Assembly (NCBI RefSeq): GCF_022763345.1
Contig: NZ_JALEGS010000026.1
Location: 1 to 44,631, forward strand
Source: Phaeodactylibacter sp.
GTDB lineage: Bacteria; Bacteroidota; Bacteroidia; Chitinophagales; Saprospiraceae
DNA: 44,631 bases
Reading direction: 5' to 3'
The notes under the pieces are model-generated. The model made no database searches. It was not told the DNA's origin and saw nothing but the letters and a program-made list of their open reading frames with translations. This document shows positions 18,572-27,793 of the stretch, in pieces. How positions within the stretch are numbered: position 1 is the first letter of the stretch; each line of letters starts with the position of its first letter. Made by a program: the position numbers and the translations under genes.

Positions 18572-19746
18572 GGTACAAAATGATTTCATTTGGTCAATGA
18601 GCTAAAGAGCCCCAAAGGCAAATAAGATCATTCGTTTGAAATTATCAGTATATCGATAGCCCCTTGCGGCTCTTTTGATAAACTGGATTTTCGAGTTCAT
18701 TCCTTCGAGTAACCCATTGGTGAGTTTGGGTTCGACGAAGTTAATGATACCCTGAAAATGCTTGTAAATGGATTTGCAAAGGCGGTCCATATTGAATAAA
18801 TCCTTGGTTCGGCCTACCCAATAAGACAAGAAAGCAGCAGCCTCTTGGCAATTGGGCTGTATCCATAGTTGGTCAAGCTCTTCTATGTGATAAGCTAACA
18901 GCTGCTTATCGACTTTTTTTGACTTCTATAGTGGTTTAAAATACCGATTGATAAGTTGAACTACATGGAAGCGGTCAAAAGTCATTCGAGCATCTGAAAA
19001 ATGAGTCTTCACTCCTGAGATAAAAGCAGGGGACATATCTATTGAAAACTTTTCAACCGTATCAACGGGCTTACCCGAAAGACGGAGTTGATTGACGTAT
19101 TCGGTAACAGCTTCAGATGACCGGCCATCCTGAATATCAAGGATTTGTCCATTTTCTAAATTGACAAATAGGCTGATGTAGGTATGCGCTTTCTTGGTAG
19201 AAGTTTCATCAAGCCCAACTTTTTGAGCTACTTGAGCTTCTCGTTGTTCGTATCTGTCCAGCGTGTAATTATCATAGATAGTACGGACTCGTTGAGGGTA
19301 AATATTGAAAAAGGCAGCGGTTGTTTTCTTGCAATTCGTTAAGCGGAGCAATGCTAAGACCTCTTGTTCAAATAGCAGCGTAAAACCACTTCCTTTACGA
19401 GCCCAGGGAACATCAATCACTACTGTTTTCCCGGTTCGGCTATCTTTGAAAACAGGTAAATCGGCTTTAATATAACAGGGATACTGAAACAAACTCAGGT
19501 GCTGCCAGCATTTTTCATAAGAGGAATGCTTCGTATGAAATTTGCTTGGTCGATAGGAGCTATCGATTTCAATCGTGAACGTGATGCTAGATGTCTTTTC
19601 ATCTTGCACTTGCCGGTCTACGCTAGCCAAATTAAAAGGATATTCAAGACCTAGCGATTCGATAAATAGTGTTTGTAACTGATCCATCTTTTGAGAATAA
19701 AGTTCTTGCACTTACATTTCTTAACCAAATGGATTCACTTTGAACC
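18572..19746 (-). mobile_element. ISL3-family insertion sequence, degraded
   Basis: The inverted ends 18572-18597 and 19721-19746 match at 21 of 26 positions, with GGT outermost and CATTTGGT inside. They enclose a minus-strand transposase gene with an internal stop. No matching 8-bp target duplication is seen (AGTAAACC left, ACATTTTG right). Both sides abut truncated gene fragments, which suggests a deletion or rearrangement after insertion. Confidence 0.75.
18602..19711 (-). pseudogene. ISL3-family transposase interrupted by amber stop
   Basis: The gene reads from 19711 down to 18602. The N-terminal part shows IDVPWARKGSGFTLLFEQ, VGLDETSTKKAHTY, FSIDMSPAFISGV and FDRFHVVQLINRYF, the DDE-region hallmarks of ISL3 transposases. 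A TAG at 18926-18928 follows RYFKPL. The same frame then continues with KSKKVDKQLLAYHIEELDQL through NGLLEGMNSKIQFIKRAARG to the natural stop. One substitution thus splits an otherwise full-length gene of about 370 codons. It is inactive unless the stop is read through. Confidence 0.85.
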
Positions 19747-19747
19747 A

Positions 19748-19879
19748 CATTTTGACTTAACTTCAGATATATTGCAAATTCAACTGCGAGAATTTTTTGT
19801 TTCAAAAAAACAGCCATCAAGTGTAAACTACATTGAATCAATCATAACTAAAAAACTTGAATTAGCGCAACAAACATGA
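19748..19879 (+). pseudogene. 3' remnant of a core gene cut by the ISL3 element
   Basis: From the right IS boundary, 43 codons read HFDLTSDILQIQLREFFV ... KKLELAQQT and end in a TGA that overlaps the next ATG (ATGA). That coupling and the composition are typical of operon genes here. I infer the C-terminal end of a lost gene, perhaps a glycosyltransferase. Identity cannot be told from so short a piece. Confidence 0.45.
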
Positions 19880-20925
19880 AACATATATTCTGTGTTCATT
19901 CCCCAATTACTTATTTACTTGCTACCCTAATAATAAACAGCAAAAAGTTAAGTAATAATGATGTTATATTACTAGTAAAAAAGATTAAACTAGATTTTGG
20001 TAACATTCAAAGCTTCATGGCTTTTGAAAGTACAGCCAGAAGTGTTTTAAAAAAAATTATATATCTAAATGAGCCGAGAGCTTTCGATAATTATATAACT
20101 TCAATCACACAGAAAGAAAAGTTCACAGCTTATGTTCCTTTAATGGATGTTTACCATCGCCTTCTGGTGACACATAGCAATTGTGTTAATTTCAATTTTA
20201 TTGAGGAAGGGATGATGAGTTATCGCAAATCAACCCAACTTAACCATCTATATCGCAACTATAAGTTTAGTCTCCGGCATTCCATTCTTAATAATCCAAG
20301 AGAGGTTAAGAAGTCTATCATTTATATCTTAAGAGGTTGGACTCTAAGGATATTAGAGATGCCATTCACTTACGAGGCCTATGCCCATTTAAAAGGAGTT
20401 GAATTTTACAGTATTTCACCTGAGGCGTATCCCATAGCGAGTATGGAAAAAAAAATCGTATTGCCATTAAAATCTTCCCCTACTATGAATGCTTTAGCAA
20501 AAGGGATTCTATTAACAGAGCCTAGCCTAATTTGGCTTGAAGATAATTACGCTGAAAACAATGGAATAGCAATCAAGGTTTATGAAAAAGCTATTGAACA
20601 AAGCCTGTCACGCGTGAAAAAGAAATTTCCTCAACACCAAATATATCTTAAGTTACGCCCAAGTACAACAATAAAAGATAGTCCTGTTGCTCGTATTCTT
20701 GACAGCAAAAATATCTCTTTTCTAAAAATAGACGATGACGTAGTTCTTGAAGCCTTAATGGCTATAAATAAAAACTTAACTTTTATAGGAAATGTATCCT
20801 CAGCTTTATTTTATGCTAAGCAAATGGGGCATAGCAGTTGGTCTATTTATGATTTTTTTGATATTCATTCTAATCGTACATTCAATGATTTTCCGCTATA
20901 CTGGAATAATGTGCAAAAGCTTTAA
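19876..20925 (+). CDS. Putative sialyltransferase (GT52/GT38-like)
   Basis: A 349-residue protein, best explained as a bacterial GT-B sialyltransferase. The motifs expected for these enzymes are an acidic pair plus Gly (EEG at 110-112 in NFIEEGMMSY), a His-Pro pair, and a Ser pair near the C-terminus (S308-S309 in FIGNVSSALFY). The His-Pro position reads Arg-Pro (R261-P262 in LKLRPS), which is unusual. The preceding neuBCA genes supply CMP-sialic acid and no other candidate is near. Overall similarity is low, so family placement is tentative. The start overlaps a truncated upstream frame. Confidence 0.55.
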   Translation: MKHIFCVHSPITYLLATLIINSKKLSNNDVILLVKKIKLDFGNIQSFMAFESTARSVLKKIIYLNEPRAFDNYITSITQKEKFTAYVPLMDVYHRLLVTHSNCVNFNFIEEGMMSYRKSTQLNHLYRNYKFSLRHSILNNPREVKKSIIYILRGWTLRILEMPFTYEAYAHLKGVEFYSISPEAYPIASMEKKIVLPLKSSPTMNALAKGILLTEPSLIWLEDNYAENNGIAIKVYEKAIEQSLSRVKKKFPQHQIYLKLRPSTTIKDSPVARILDSKNISFLKIDDDVVLEALMAINKNLTFIGNVSSALFYAKQMGHSSWSIYDFFDIHSNRTFNDFPLYWNNVQKL

Positions 20926-20936
20926 CTATTTAAAAT

Positions 20937-21803
20937 ATGAATGTTATTAACCGGATTCACAATAAGCTATTACAAACTATTTTACCTGATGCCGACTACT
21001 TGAGTTATCGCTTTGAAAAGCGTATGAACAGGAAGCTAGATTTAAACACCCCAGTTTCCTTTAATGAAAAAATCCAATGGTTGAAATTAAATGGTTTCAA
21101 ACCAGAAATGACCTCTCTAGCTGATAAAGTGGCTGTTAAAGACTATGTTGGAAATATACTAAGCAATAAAAACCTAATCCCTACACTAGCTGTATATAGT
21201 CGAGGAGCCGATATTAAATTTGACCACTTACCCTCTGAATTTATTCTAAAAGCTAGTCACGGATCAGGATGGAACTTTATAGTTACTGATAAAGAGGATA
21301 CCAAAGAGAACGAAGCGCAAAAATATTTTAATTATTGGCTTAGCAAGAATTATTACCCTGGATCTAGAGAGAAGCCTTATAAGAATATCCCTCCTAGAGT
21401 AATTGCAGAACCCCTAATAAGAGACCTTAACGGAGAGTTGCCCAAAGATTACAAAGTATTTTGTTTTAGTGGGGAGCCCTTATTTATTCAAGTAGACATT
21501 GATCGGTTTTCAAGTCATACAAGGGTGATCTATAATACAAAATGGGAAAAGCAGCCATATTCCATAGGATACAAATTGTATTCTGGCGAAGTAACAAAAC
21601 CTAAAAATCTTGAAGCACTTTTAGATTGTGCAAAAAAACTTTCAAAAAGCTGGCCATTTGTGCGTATTGATTTTTACCTGCGAGGTCAAGATATTTTCTT
21701 CGGAGAGTTTACTTTTTACCCGGGAGGTGGAATGGAAAAGTTCACAGATTATAAGTGGGATATCGAATGGGGGCAAAAGATAACTTTGGAGCGACCAAAA
21801 TAA
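20937..21803 (+). CDS. TupA-like ATP-grasp protein
   Basis: A 288-residue member of the TupA-like ATP-grasp family found in polysaccharide clusters and named after teichuronopeptide synthesis. Typical segments are TPVSFNEKIQWLKLN, LADKVAVKDYV, FILKASHGSGWNF (ATP-binding lysine), PKDYKVFCFSGEP, VRIDFYLRGQDIFFGEFTFYPGGGM. Members are proposed to form amide bonds between uronic acids and amino acids or peptides. This is the first of four ATP-grasp genes in the window. Confidence 0.85.
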   Translation: MNVINRIHNKLLQTILPDADYLSYRFEKRMNRKLDLNTPVSFNEKIQWLKLNGFKPEMTSLADKVAVKDYVGNILSNKNLIPTLAVYSRGADIKFDHLPSEFILKASHGSGWNFIVTDKEDTKENEAQKYFNYWLSKNYYPGSREKPYKNIPPRVIAEPLIRDLNGELPKDYKVFCFSGEPLFIQVDIDRFSSHTRVIYNTKWEKQPYSIGYKLYSGEVTKPKNLEALLDCAKKLSKSWPFVRIDFYLRGQDIFFGEFTFYPGGGMEKFTDYKWDIEWGQKITLERPK

Positions 21804-22330
21804 AGTATTTGAACTTTAATTCAATAAAATTTAATCTGCTACTCTGCAAAACCAAAAAACTAGATATTTTGAAAAATCAATTGATACTTCCCTTTTGTTG
21901 TTTTACTCAAAAATCGTTTAAACTAAATTCAGCGCCCTTCGTTTGAGTATTTCGAGTCCTTTGAGGAAGATCGACACCTAAGCTTCCCCTCAATATTAAA
22001 ACGGTGAAACTGCCCTTTACTCGAAGCCTGAAGTCTTGTTTAAGACCCAGCGAACCGTCCCTCCTCTCTTTTAGCAGCACCTCTCTGATAGCCGATTATA
22101 TATGCGAGCACGGCGATGGTCTTCATCAAGTGGCATTTTTTCAGCCCTGCACATTCATCATCGCCTACAAGTTGACCACGTTGCTCTTCAGATGCTTAAA
22201 GCAGACATCAATCTGCCAGCGCCACCAATACCGGGTTGCTTATGTGGAGTTGTGCAAATTAGTAAGCAGGTAGACTAGCTCCGCTGTCGCTACGCACATG
22301 TGGGACACTGTTCTTTACATTGTTCAGATT
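21804..22330 (-). pseudogene. IS4-family transposase relic, multiply frameshifted
   Basis: On the minus strand, near 22168-22233, the sequence RYWWRWQIDVCFKHLKSN matches the Y-(2)-R-(3)-E-(6)-K signature of IS4 transposases, with Asp in place of the catalytic Glu. A stop precedes it (VYLLTNLHNST then TAA), and a stop and frame change follow it, after which LVGDDECAGLKKCHLM continues the homology. The rest of 21804-22050 shows no open frame of note. The relic separates the ATP-grasp gene from the polymerase gene. Confidence 0.6.
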
Positions 22331-22358
22331 CACAGTACTCTCATCAAAGATCGAATAA

Positions 22359-22520
22359 CTAACGATCAAGGTGCTCTACAAGGTCTATTTTGGAAGTTCT
22401 ACAGCCTTTCCTGTAACTTGTCCACGAAGCGTAAATGTCGACATGTTTTTTGATTTTGGTCGAGTTTAAAGATAATCGCTTTTGCGCTTCTTCTATAAAA
22501 CGCCTAGTGGTGTGCTGCAT
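22359..22520 (-). other. Short minus-strand open frame, unrecognised
   Basis: A 53-codon frame starts MQHTTRRFIEEAQKRLSL on the minus strand. Its lysine/arginine-rich, helix-like composition looks protein-like, but I do not recognise it. It may be another scrap of the transposase relic or of a lost gene. Confidence 0.25.
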
Positions 22521-22558
22521 AACTTCACACTCTTAATAGTCAAAAATAGAAATAGACT

Positions 22559-23860
22559 ATGTCATTAAAGAATAAACTCATATACTTTTTCCAGAATATG
22601 CTGATAGCACTATTCTTCCCAGCTATTAGCTTATACTATGGAATAAAAAATGGAAATGAATCCCAAAAAAAAATAGTACTGTTTATTTTTTTTTTATTCT
22701 ATGGTGCTACGATTAAGTTCAGCGTTGAGAATGATGGGTTCAGGCATAGAGAAAATGTAGATACATATTATCAAAATATGGATTTGTCAGAATTTGCGGG
22801 TGCATCTATGAAAATCCTTAAATTTCAAGACTCTGGAGTGGGATCAGATGACATCTATCGTCATACTATTTCTTTTATTTCAGGGAGTATATTAGGTAAT
22901 TCTCTTTTCTTCTTCGTAATTGTAGCCGGTGTATATGGATTTTTTTTTCTGAACGTCCTTTTTGAAATTTTTGATAGACCCTTGACCTTTACTTATTTTC
23001 CTTTGATAGCGACTGGGTTCTTATTAATAATGCATAAAAATATAGAAGGCGTAAATACAGTTAGAACATGGACTGCTATGTGGATGCTGTTATATGGGAC
23101 TTTAAAATTCTTAAAAAATAAAAAACCACAATATTTACTTTTCATTTTACTAACTCCAGTAGTCCATTTTGGTTATTTCATCTTAGCTCTTCCTGTTATA
23201 TTAGGCATCGTTCTTAAAAACACACCAAGACTAGCTATAACAGCTTTTATAATATCCATGTTCTTTTCTAATTTCAACCCTACCAATGGTTTAGCAGAAC
23301 GTTTTGAAAACCAAGAAATAATACACAAGCGAGTCGAAAACTACAGTGTTGACAAAAAGATTAGTGCTAATGCGAAATGGGAAAGAATCGAAAGCAGAGG
23401 AAATCAACGATTTTATAATAAGCTCCAATCCTTCGGATTACACCGGTATGCGTTTAGCTTTATAATTATTTCTGTCTACTTTTTTGCCATAAGGCAGTCG
23501 AATACGAATAAAAGCCTTATAATATCATTATTTGTAATTGGTGTTTTTATTCATGCGTTTTCTAATTTCAGTTGGTTTATAGATCAAGTCTCTGGTCGCT
23601 CTAGAGTTATAGGAGAAGTATTTATTTTAATGAGCCTATTTCTTCTTCTGCGTGACACAACAATCTACTTTAAAAATATCTACTTTAGATGGAGTCTTAA
23701 TTTTTACCTTGCCCTAATGATTCCTTTTGCAATATGGAATATAAGCAGGTGGTTTGACCACCCAAGTTTCTTTTCATTTATTTTACCTGGAATTGTAATT
23801 ACTAATCCTGATCTTAACTTTTCACTCAAAGAGTTACTCAAGTTTATTATTCCAATTTAG
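22559..23860 (+). CDS. EpsG-like polysaccharide polymerase (Wzy-type)
   Basis: A 433-residue integral membrane protein with about ten hydrophobic segments. The order of features resembles EpsG-family polymerases: a periplasmic FSVENDGFRHRENVDTYYQN region, a GVNTVRTWTAMWMLLYG helix (the usual conserved R-hydrophobic motif) and a C-terminal membrane domain. It probably polymerises the undecaprenyl-linked repeat units in the periplasm. It is the only polymerase candidate in the window. Very AT-rich codon use suggests acquisition with the core. Confidence 0.8.
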   Translation: MSLKNKLIYFFQNMLIALFFPAISLYYGIKNGNESQKKIVLFIFFLFYGATIKFSVENDGFRHRENVDTYYQNMDLSEFAGASMKILKFQDSGVGSDDIYRHTISFISGSILGNSLFFFVIVAGVYGFFFLNVLFEIFDRPLTFTYFPLIATGFLLIMHKNIEGVNTVRTWTAMWMLLYGTLKFLKNKKPQYLLFILLTPVVHFGYFILALPVILGIVLKNTPRLAITAFIISMFFSNFNPTNGLAERFENQEIIHKRVENYSVDKKISANAKWERIESRGNQRFYNKLQSFGLHRYAFSFIIISVYFFAIRQSNTNKSLIISLFVIGVFIHAFSNFSWFIDQVSGRSRVIGEVFILMSLFLLLRDTTIYFKNIYFRWSLNFYLALMIPFAIWNISRWFDHPSFFSFILPGIVITNPDLNFSLKELLKFIIPI

Positions 23861-23965
23861 TCATTCTGAAGTCTGATGATACTCTACTAGTACGAGCGTT
23901 CGTGAAAATCCAAGTTACTTTAATCATTTAACTTTACTCAACTTTAAGCACAAACTGAGTTCTGC

Positions 23966-25132
23966 ATGAAAATTTTATTCGTAAAAAGTACCGCATTCGA
24001 TATCAATAAAGGCGGTGTTCAACGTACAACCTATAAAATGGGATCATATTTCCATTCGATCGGTTATGAGGTTTTCTATTTTTCGCTGAAAAACTCAGGA
24101 CATCAACACAAATACCCTGGACATCAATTTAACGCTATTGAACCCAATGGTGCGAGTAACAAAGAAAACATCGCGAAATTAAAAGCCCTTATTGAAAAAA
24201 TCAGCCCTAAAATAATTATCAACCAGATGCCTTATATTAAATCTTTAAGCAAGGTTCTTAGTGATTACTCAAGAAAAAATACTGACGTTCGCCTTATTGG
24301 TTGTCTTAGAAATACCTTATTTAGTTTTAAAGACAACATTAAAAATACCACTAAACGAATATTACCAGCTTCCGTTTTTAAAATCATTAATAATAAAATT
24401 GGATTTTCCCTGATTCTTGCTTATCACTACTTTAAGCATCGTTCACAATTACGTACAATTCTTAAAAGGCATGATTACTTTGTGCTTTTAACTCCCGCAA
24501 ATAAGAAAGAACTGGAATTTTTTGTAGGAGATTTTCTTTCGAATAAGATAGCAATAATCCCCAACTCTATACCAAATATAGAACAGTGTGAGGCATTAAA
24601 AGAAAATACACTGCTTTTTGTTGGCAAAATATCCGAAGACCATAAGAGAGCAGACCTTCTATTACCGATTTGGAGGTTACTGGTAAATCGTTTACCTGAT
24701 TGGAAATTCGAAATTTTAGGTGATGGATCTTTAAAAGAAAGAATCACGAAAGAAATTAGTCTTGAAAATTTAAAAAATATCAAATTGCTTGGATCACAGC
24801 AACCAGAGCCTCACTACAGAAAGGCAAAGCTTCTTCTTATGACTTCTGAAAAAGAAGGATTCCCCAATGTAATACTTGAAGCTCAAAGTTATGGAGTAAT
24901 TCCTTTTCTTTTTAATAGCTACATGGCCGTACAAGATATTATAAAAAATGGAGAAAACGGATTTCATTACCCAGCATTTGATATTAATAAAATGGTTGAT
25001 GGTATAGAAAAAATAGCTAAAAATGACAATTTAAGAAAATGTATTTCGATCAAATGTTTAGATAGTGCCCAAGATTTCACTCTTGATAATGTGGGTAGGA
25101 AATGGGTGAACTTTTTTAATCAAATTGCGTAG
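23966..25132 (+). CDS. Glycosyltransferase family 4
   Basis: A 388-residue GT-B enzyme. The acceptor-side N-terminus has FDINKGGVQRTTYKMGSYF. The donor-binding half has LLFVGKISEDHKRADLL, LLGSQQPEPHYRKAKLLLMTS and the EGFPNVILEAQSYG motif (E-x7-E). It most likely acts at the cytoplasmic face on the lipid-linked repeat unit. Donor sugar is unknown. Confidence 0.87.
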   Translation: MKILFVKSTAFDINKGGVQRTTYKMGSYFHSIGYEVFYFSLKNSGHQHKYPGHQFNAIEPNGASNKENIAKLKALIEKISPKIIINQMPYIKSLSKVLSDYSRKNTDVRLIGCLRNTLFSFKDNIKNTTKRILPASVFKIINNKIGFSLILAYHYFKHRSQLRTILKRHDYFVLLTPANKKELEFFVGDFLSNKIAIIPNSIPNIEQCEALKENTLLFVGKISEDHKRADLLLPIWRLLVNRLPDWKFEILGDGSLKERITKEISLENLKNIKLLGSQQPEPHYRKAKLLLMTSEKEGFPNVILEAQSYGVIPFLFNSYMAVQDIIKNGENGFHYPAFDINKMVDGIEKIAKNDNLRKCISIKCLDSAQDFTLDNVGRKWVNFFNQIA

Positions 25133-25521
25133 CTTATTGATTATCAACAATTTCTTTTCTTTTGATCTATACTTTTGACTTTAAAATCTATCAAAAACGC
25201 CACTTTTCAAGAAACCTGACCGTTGATTATCAGTTAATTATTTTTCAACAACTCTATTAAACTCGGCTATCCACCATTAATAGTTGACACCATAAACTTT
25301 TCCCATTAATTCTTAACTGTTTATTCTACTAAAATCAAATTCAAACTTGCTTCATTTAATATTTAATGCTTGTCCACTTTAGTGAATCTGTGTTTTGCCA
25401 TGATCAAAACTACAGTTTTTAATCTGTAATCGAGTCTGATCTATTAGGGGGCTGAAATACTAATGATGTATGACTTCCTTGGGGCGAATACAAAATCAGT
25501 CTTGATCAAACATAACCCGCA
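25133..25521. other. 389-bp AT-rich intergenic stretch
   Basis: I see no intact gene. TTGATTATCA occurs twice (about 25137 and 25221). Very short minus-strand frames are present, such as one starting MAKHRFTKVDKH, but nothing identifiable. It may hold a promoter for the following gene or be decayed insertion-sequence DNA. Confidence 0.4.
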
Positions 25522-26628
25522 ATGAATAAAATTCATGTTTTATGCCATCGACCACCTTGGAAAAGAGGATTTAACTATTTTTTTCCACTCATCAAGTGGA
25601 AAAAAGAATTAGGGGATAATGGATATAACATCAAATTCAAGACCAACCATCAAGCTAAAGATATCTTAAAATGCGAGATACTAATAGTCGACTCTCGATA
25701 TTATGAGCAAATTAGCAAAGGTTTATTCAAGCCAGGTGGATTTATGTCTCAATCACTCGACTATATAAAAGAATTACTACACAACGCTGAAAAATTAAGT
25801 ATTAAGAGAGTCTTATTTGACAGCAGTGATTCGGCATTTTTTCTGATGCCGGAAGTTGTTCCTTACTACGATATCATTTTAAAAAAACAAATCTTCAAGG
25901 ACACACAAATCTATACAAATTTCAGGAAGCAACTACTCATGAATAGCTGGAGACCGCTACAGGGATATTCTGATGATTTCATACAAAAAGCATCTTTACC
26001 AAATGAAATCATTCCCAAAATTCATGTTGGTTGGAATATAGGGTTATGCGACTATCGAGAGTTTTCACAATTTTTTCACAAATTTTCTCCAATAGGTACT
26101 TCTGTTATCTTATCTAGATATTACAATCATATTAAGCTAGAGAAGCCTTCTCAAAGTAGAAATATATTAGTGTCTTACAGGGGGGCTCTAAAAGGTGTTG
26201 AAAAATATGACTTTCACAGAAAGACTCTTTTAAAACAGCTTAACCGTCTTTCAAATGAGAAAAGTATTTCCTTCGGAGGCAAGTTGTCATTAAAAGATTA
26301 CAAAAAAGAGTTGTATAATTCCAAAGCTGTAATCAGTCCATTCGGATTTGGTGAAGTTTGTTATAGAGACTTTGAAATACTTTTAGGAGGAAGCCTCTTA
26401 ATTAAACCAAGGATGGATCATATACTCACTTATCCAGATATTTACCAGTGCAATGAGACTTATATCCCCACTAATTGGGATTTTAGCGACGTCCGTGAAA
26501 TAATACGTAATATTGGAGAAAGACCTATCGATTATCTGCCAATAGCAAAAAAAGCGCAAGAGCTCTTCCTCAATCAATATAATTCTTTTTCTTGTTTTTT
26601 TAATCAATTTAACCACATCAATCTTTAA
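25522..26628 (+). CDS. Putative exostosin-like/GT-B glycosyltransferase
   Basis: A 368-residue protein that I cannot assign firmly. The C-terminal segment SPFGFGEVCYRDFEILLGGS and LLIKPRMDHILTYPDIY resembles the sugar-nucleotide region of exostosin-like and related GT-B transferases. VSYRGALKGVEKYDFHRKTLL fits a fold-level strand-helix unit before it. The N-terminus (IHVLCHRPPWKRGFNYFFPLIKW) is unusual. A glycosyltransferase role is inferred from these patterns and from its place between two GT4 genes. Confidence 0.6.
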   Translation: MNKIHVLCHRPPWKRGFNYFFPLIKWKKELGDNGYNIKFKTNHQAKDILKCEILIVDSRYYEQISKGLFKPGGFMSQSLDYIKELLHNAEKLSIKRVLFDSSDSAFFLMPEVVPYYDIILKKQIFKDTQIYTNFRKQLLMNSWRPLQGYSDDFIQKASLPNEIIPKIHVGWNIGLCDYREFSQFFHKFSPIGTSVILSRYYNHIKLEKPSQSRNILVSYRGALKGVEKYDFHRKTLLKQLNRLSNEKSISFGGKLSLKDYKKELYNSKAVISPFGFGEVCYRDFEILLGGSLLIKPRMDHILTYPDIYQCNETYIPTNWDFSDVREIIRNIGERPIDYLPIAKKAQELFLNQYNSFSCFFNQFNHINL

Positions 26629-26716
26629 CTTTCTTAGTTGTATTTTGTAATTGAACTATCTACTGTAGATAAGAATGGAGAGCTCATTTTGTACTAGGCT
26701 GAAAAGCATCTAGTTC

Positions 26717-27793
26717 ATGATTATTATTTGCATAATCCACTCCCTAGGCATAGGCGGCATGGAGCGCGTTATGGCCATACTCCTTCGGCATTTTGCACAG
26801 GAGGAAGAAATAGAGATACATGTAGTGCTCTACGGGCGGAAACGGGAAGTTTTACAAACGATACCCAACCCTGTAAAAGTACATAAACCTACATGGGCTT
26901 TTAACAACAAAAAGCGCACCTGGCACACCTTGAAAAGCATTGCCTTCGTACGTCGTACAGTAAAGGCCATACAGCCAGATACCATTCTCAGCTTTGGCGA
27001 GATGTGGAATAACTTAGCTTTGCTGGCTTTAATCGGTTTGCCATATCCTATTTTTATCTCCGACCGGAGCAAACCGAATAAAGATTTAGGCTGGCTACAA
27101 AATAGGCTACGCGACCGCCTGTACCCAAGAGCGGCAGGCTACATCGCACAAACTGAAAAGGCAAAAGATGTTGCCCTACAAAAGAGTTGGAATACCAATA
27201 TCCGTGTGGTTGGTAATCCTATACCTGCTATGGATTGTCAGCAGGAGCAGGAAAACATCATTCTAAGTGTAGGGCGCCTAATACCCACTAAGAATTCTGA
27301 CCGGCTCATCCAACTGTTTAGCCGCTTAGAAAATGCGGAGGACTGGAAACTCTGCATCGTGGGTGGAGATGCTAAACAAATGAATATTTCCCAGCAATTA
27401 GCGAGACAGGTCGAATCATTGGGATTGGAAGATTGTGTAATACTCGAAGGAGCACAAAGAAATGTAAAGCCCTATTATTGCTGCAGTAAAATCTTCGCAT
27501 TCATGTCTACATCTGAAGGATTTCCAAATGTTCTTGGCGAAGCGATGGCAGCTGGCTGTGCTTGTATTGCATATGATTGTGTAGCCGGTCCTTCAGATAT
27601 GATTGATGATGGTATTAACGGTTTCTTGATTCCAGAAGGAAATGAAAAACTATACCTCAAAAAGCTACAGCTTTTAATGAAAGATTTTGACTTGAGGAGT
27701 AAATTTGGCAAAGCTGCTCGAAAAAAAATGAAACAGTTCGAGGCTTCTGAGATCGCAGGACAGTTTTACGAATTTATTACTGAGAGGCTTTGA
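26717..27793 (+). CDS. Glycosyltransferase family 4
   Basis: A 358-residue GT-B enzyme with HSLGIGGMERVMAILLRHF at the N-terminus, a FISDRSKPNKDLGWLQ interdomain segment, ILSVGRLIPTKNSDRLIQLF and the EGFPNVLGEAMAAG donor motif. GMERVM and NVLGEAMA are typical of GalNAc/Gal-type GT4 enzymes, but the donor is not certain. Codon use is GC-richer than that of neighbours on the left. Its TGA overlaps a TTG start of the next gene. Confidence 0.88.
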   Translation: MIIICIIHSLGIGGMERVMAILLRHFAQEEEIEIHVVLYGRKREVLQTIPNPVKVHKPTWAFNNKKRTWHTLKSIAFVRRTVKAIQPDTILSFGEMWNNLALLALIGLPYPIFISDRSKPNKDLGWLQNRLRDRLYPRAAGYIAQTEKAKDVALQKSWNTNIRVVGNPIPAMDCQQEQENIILSVGRLIPTKNSDRLIQLFSRLENAEDWKLCIVGGDAKQMNISQQLARQVESLGLEDCVILEGAQRNVKPYYCCSKIFAFMSTSEGFPNVLGEAMAAGCACIAYDCVAGPSDMIDDGINGFLIPEGNEKLYLKKLQLLMKDFDLRSKFGKAARKKMKQFEASEIAGQFYEFITERL

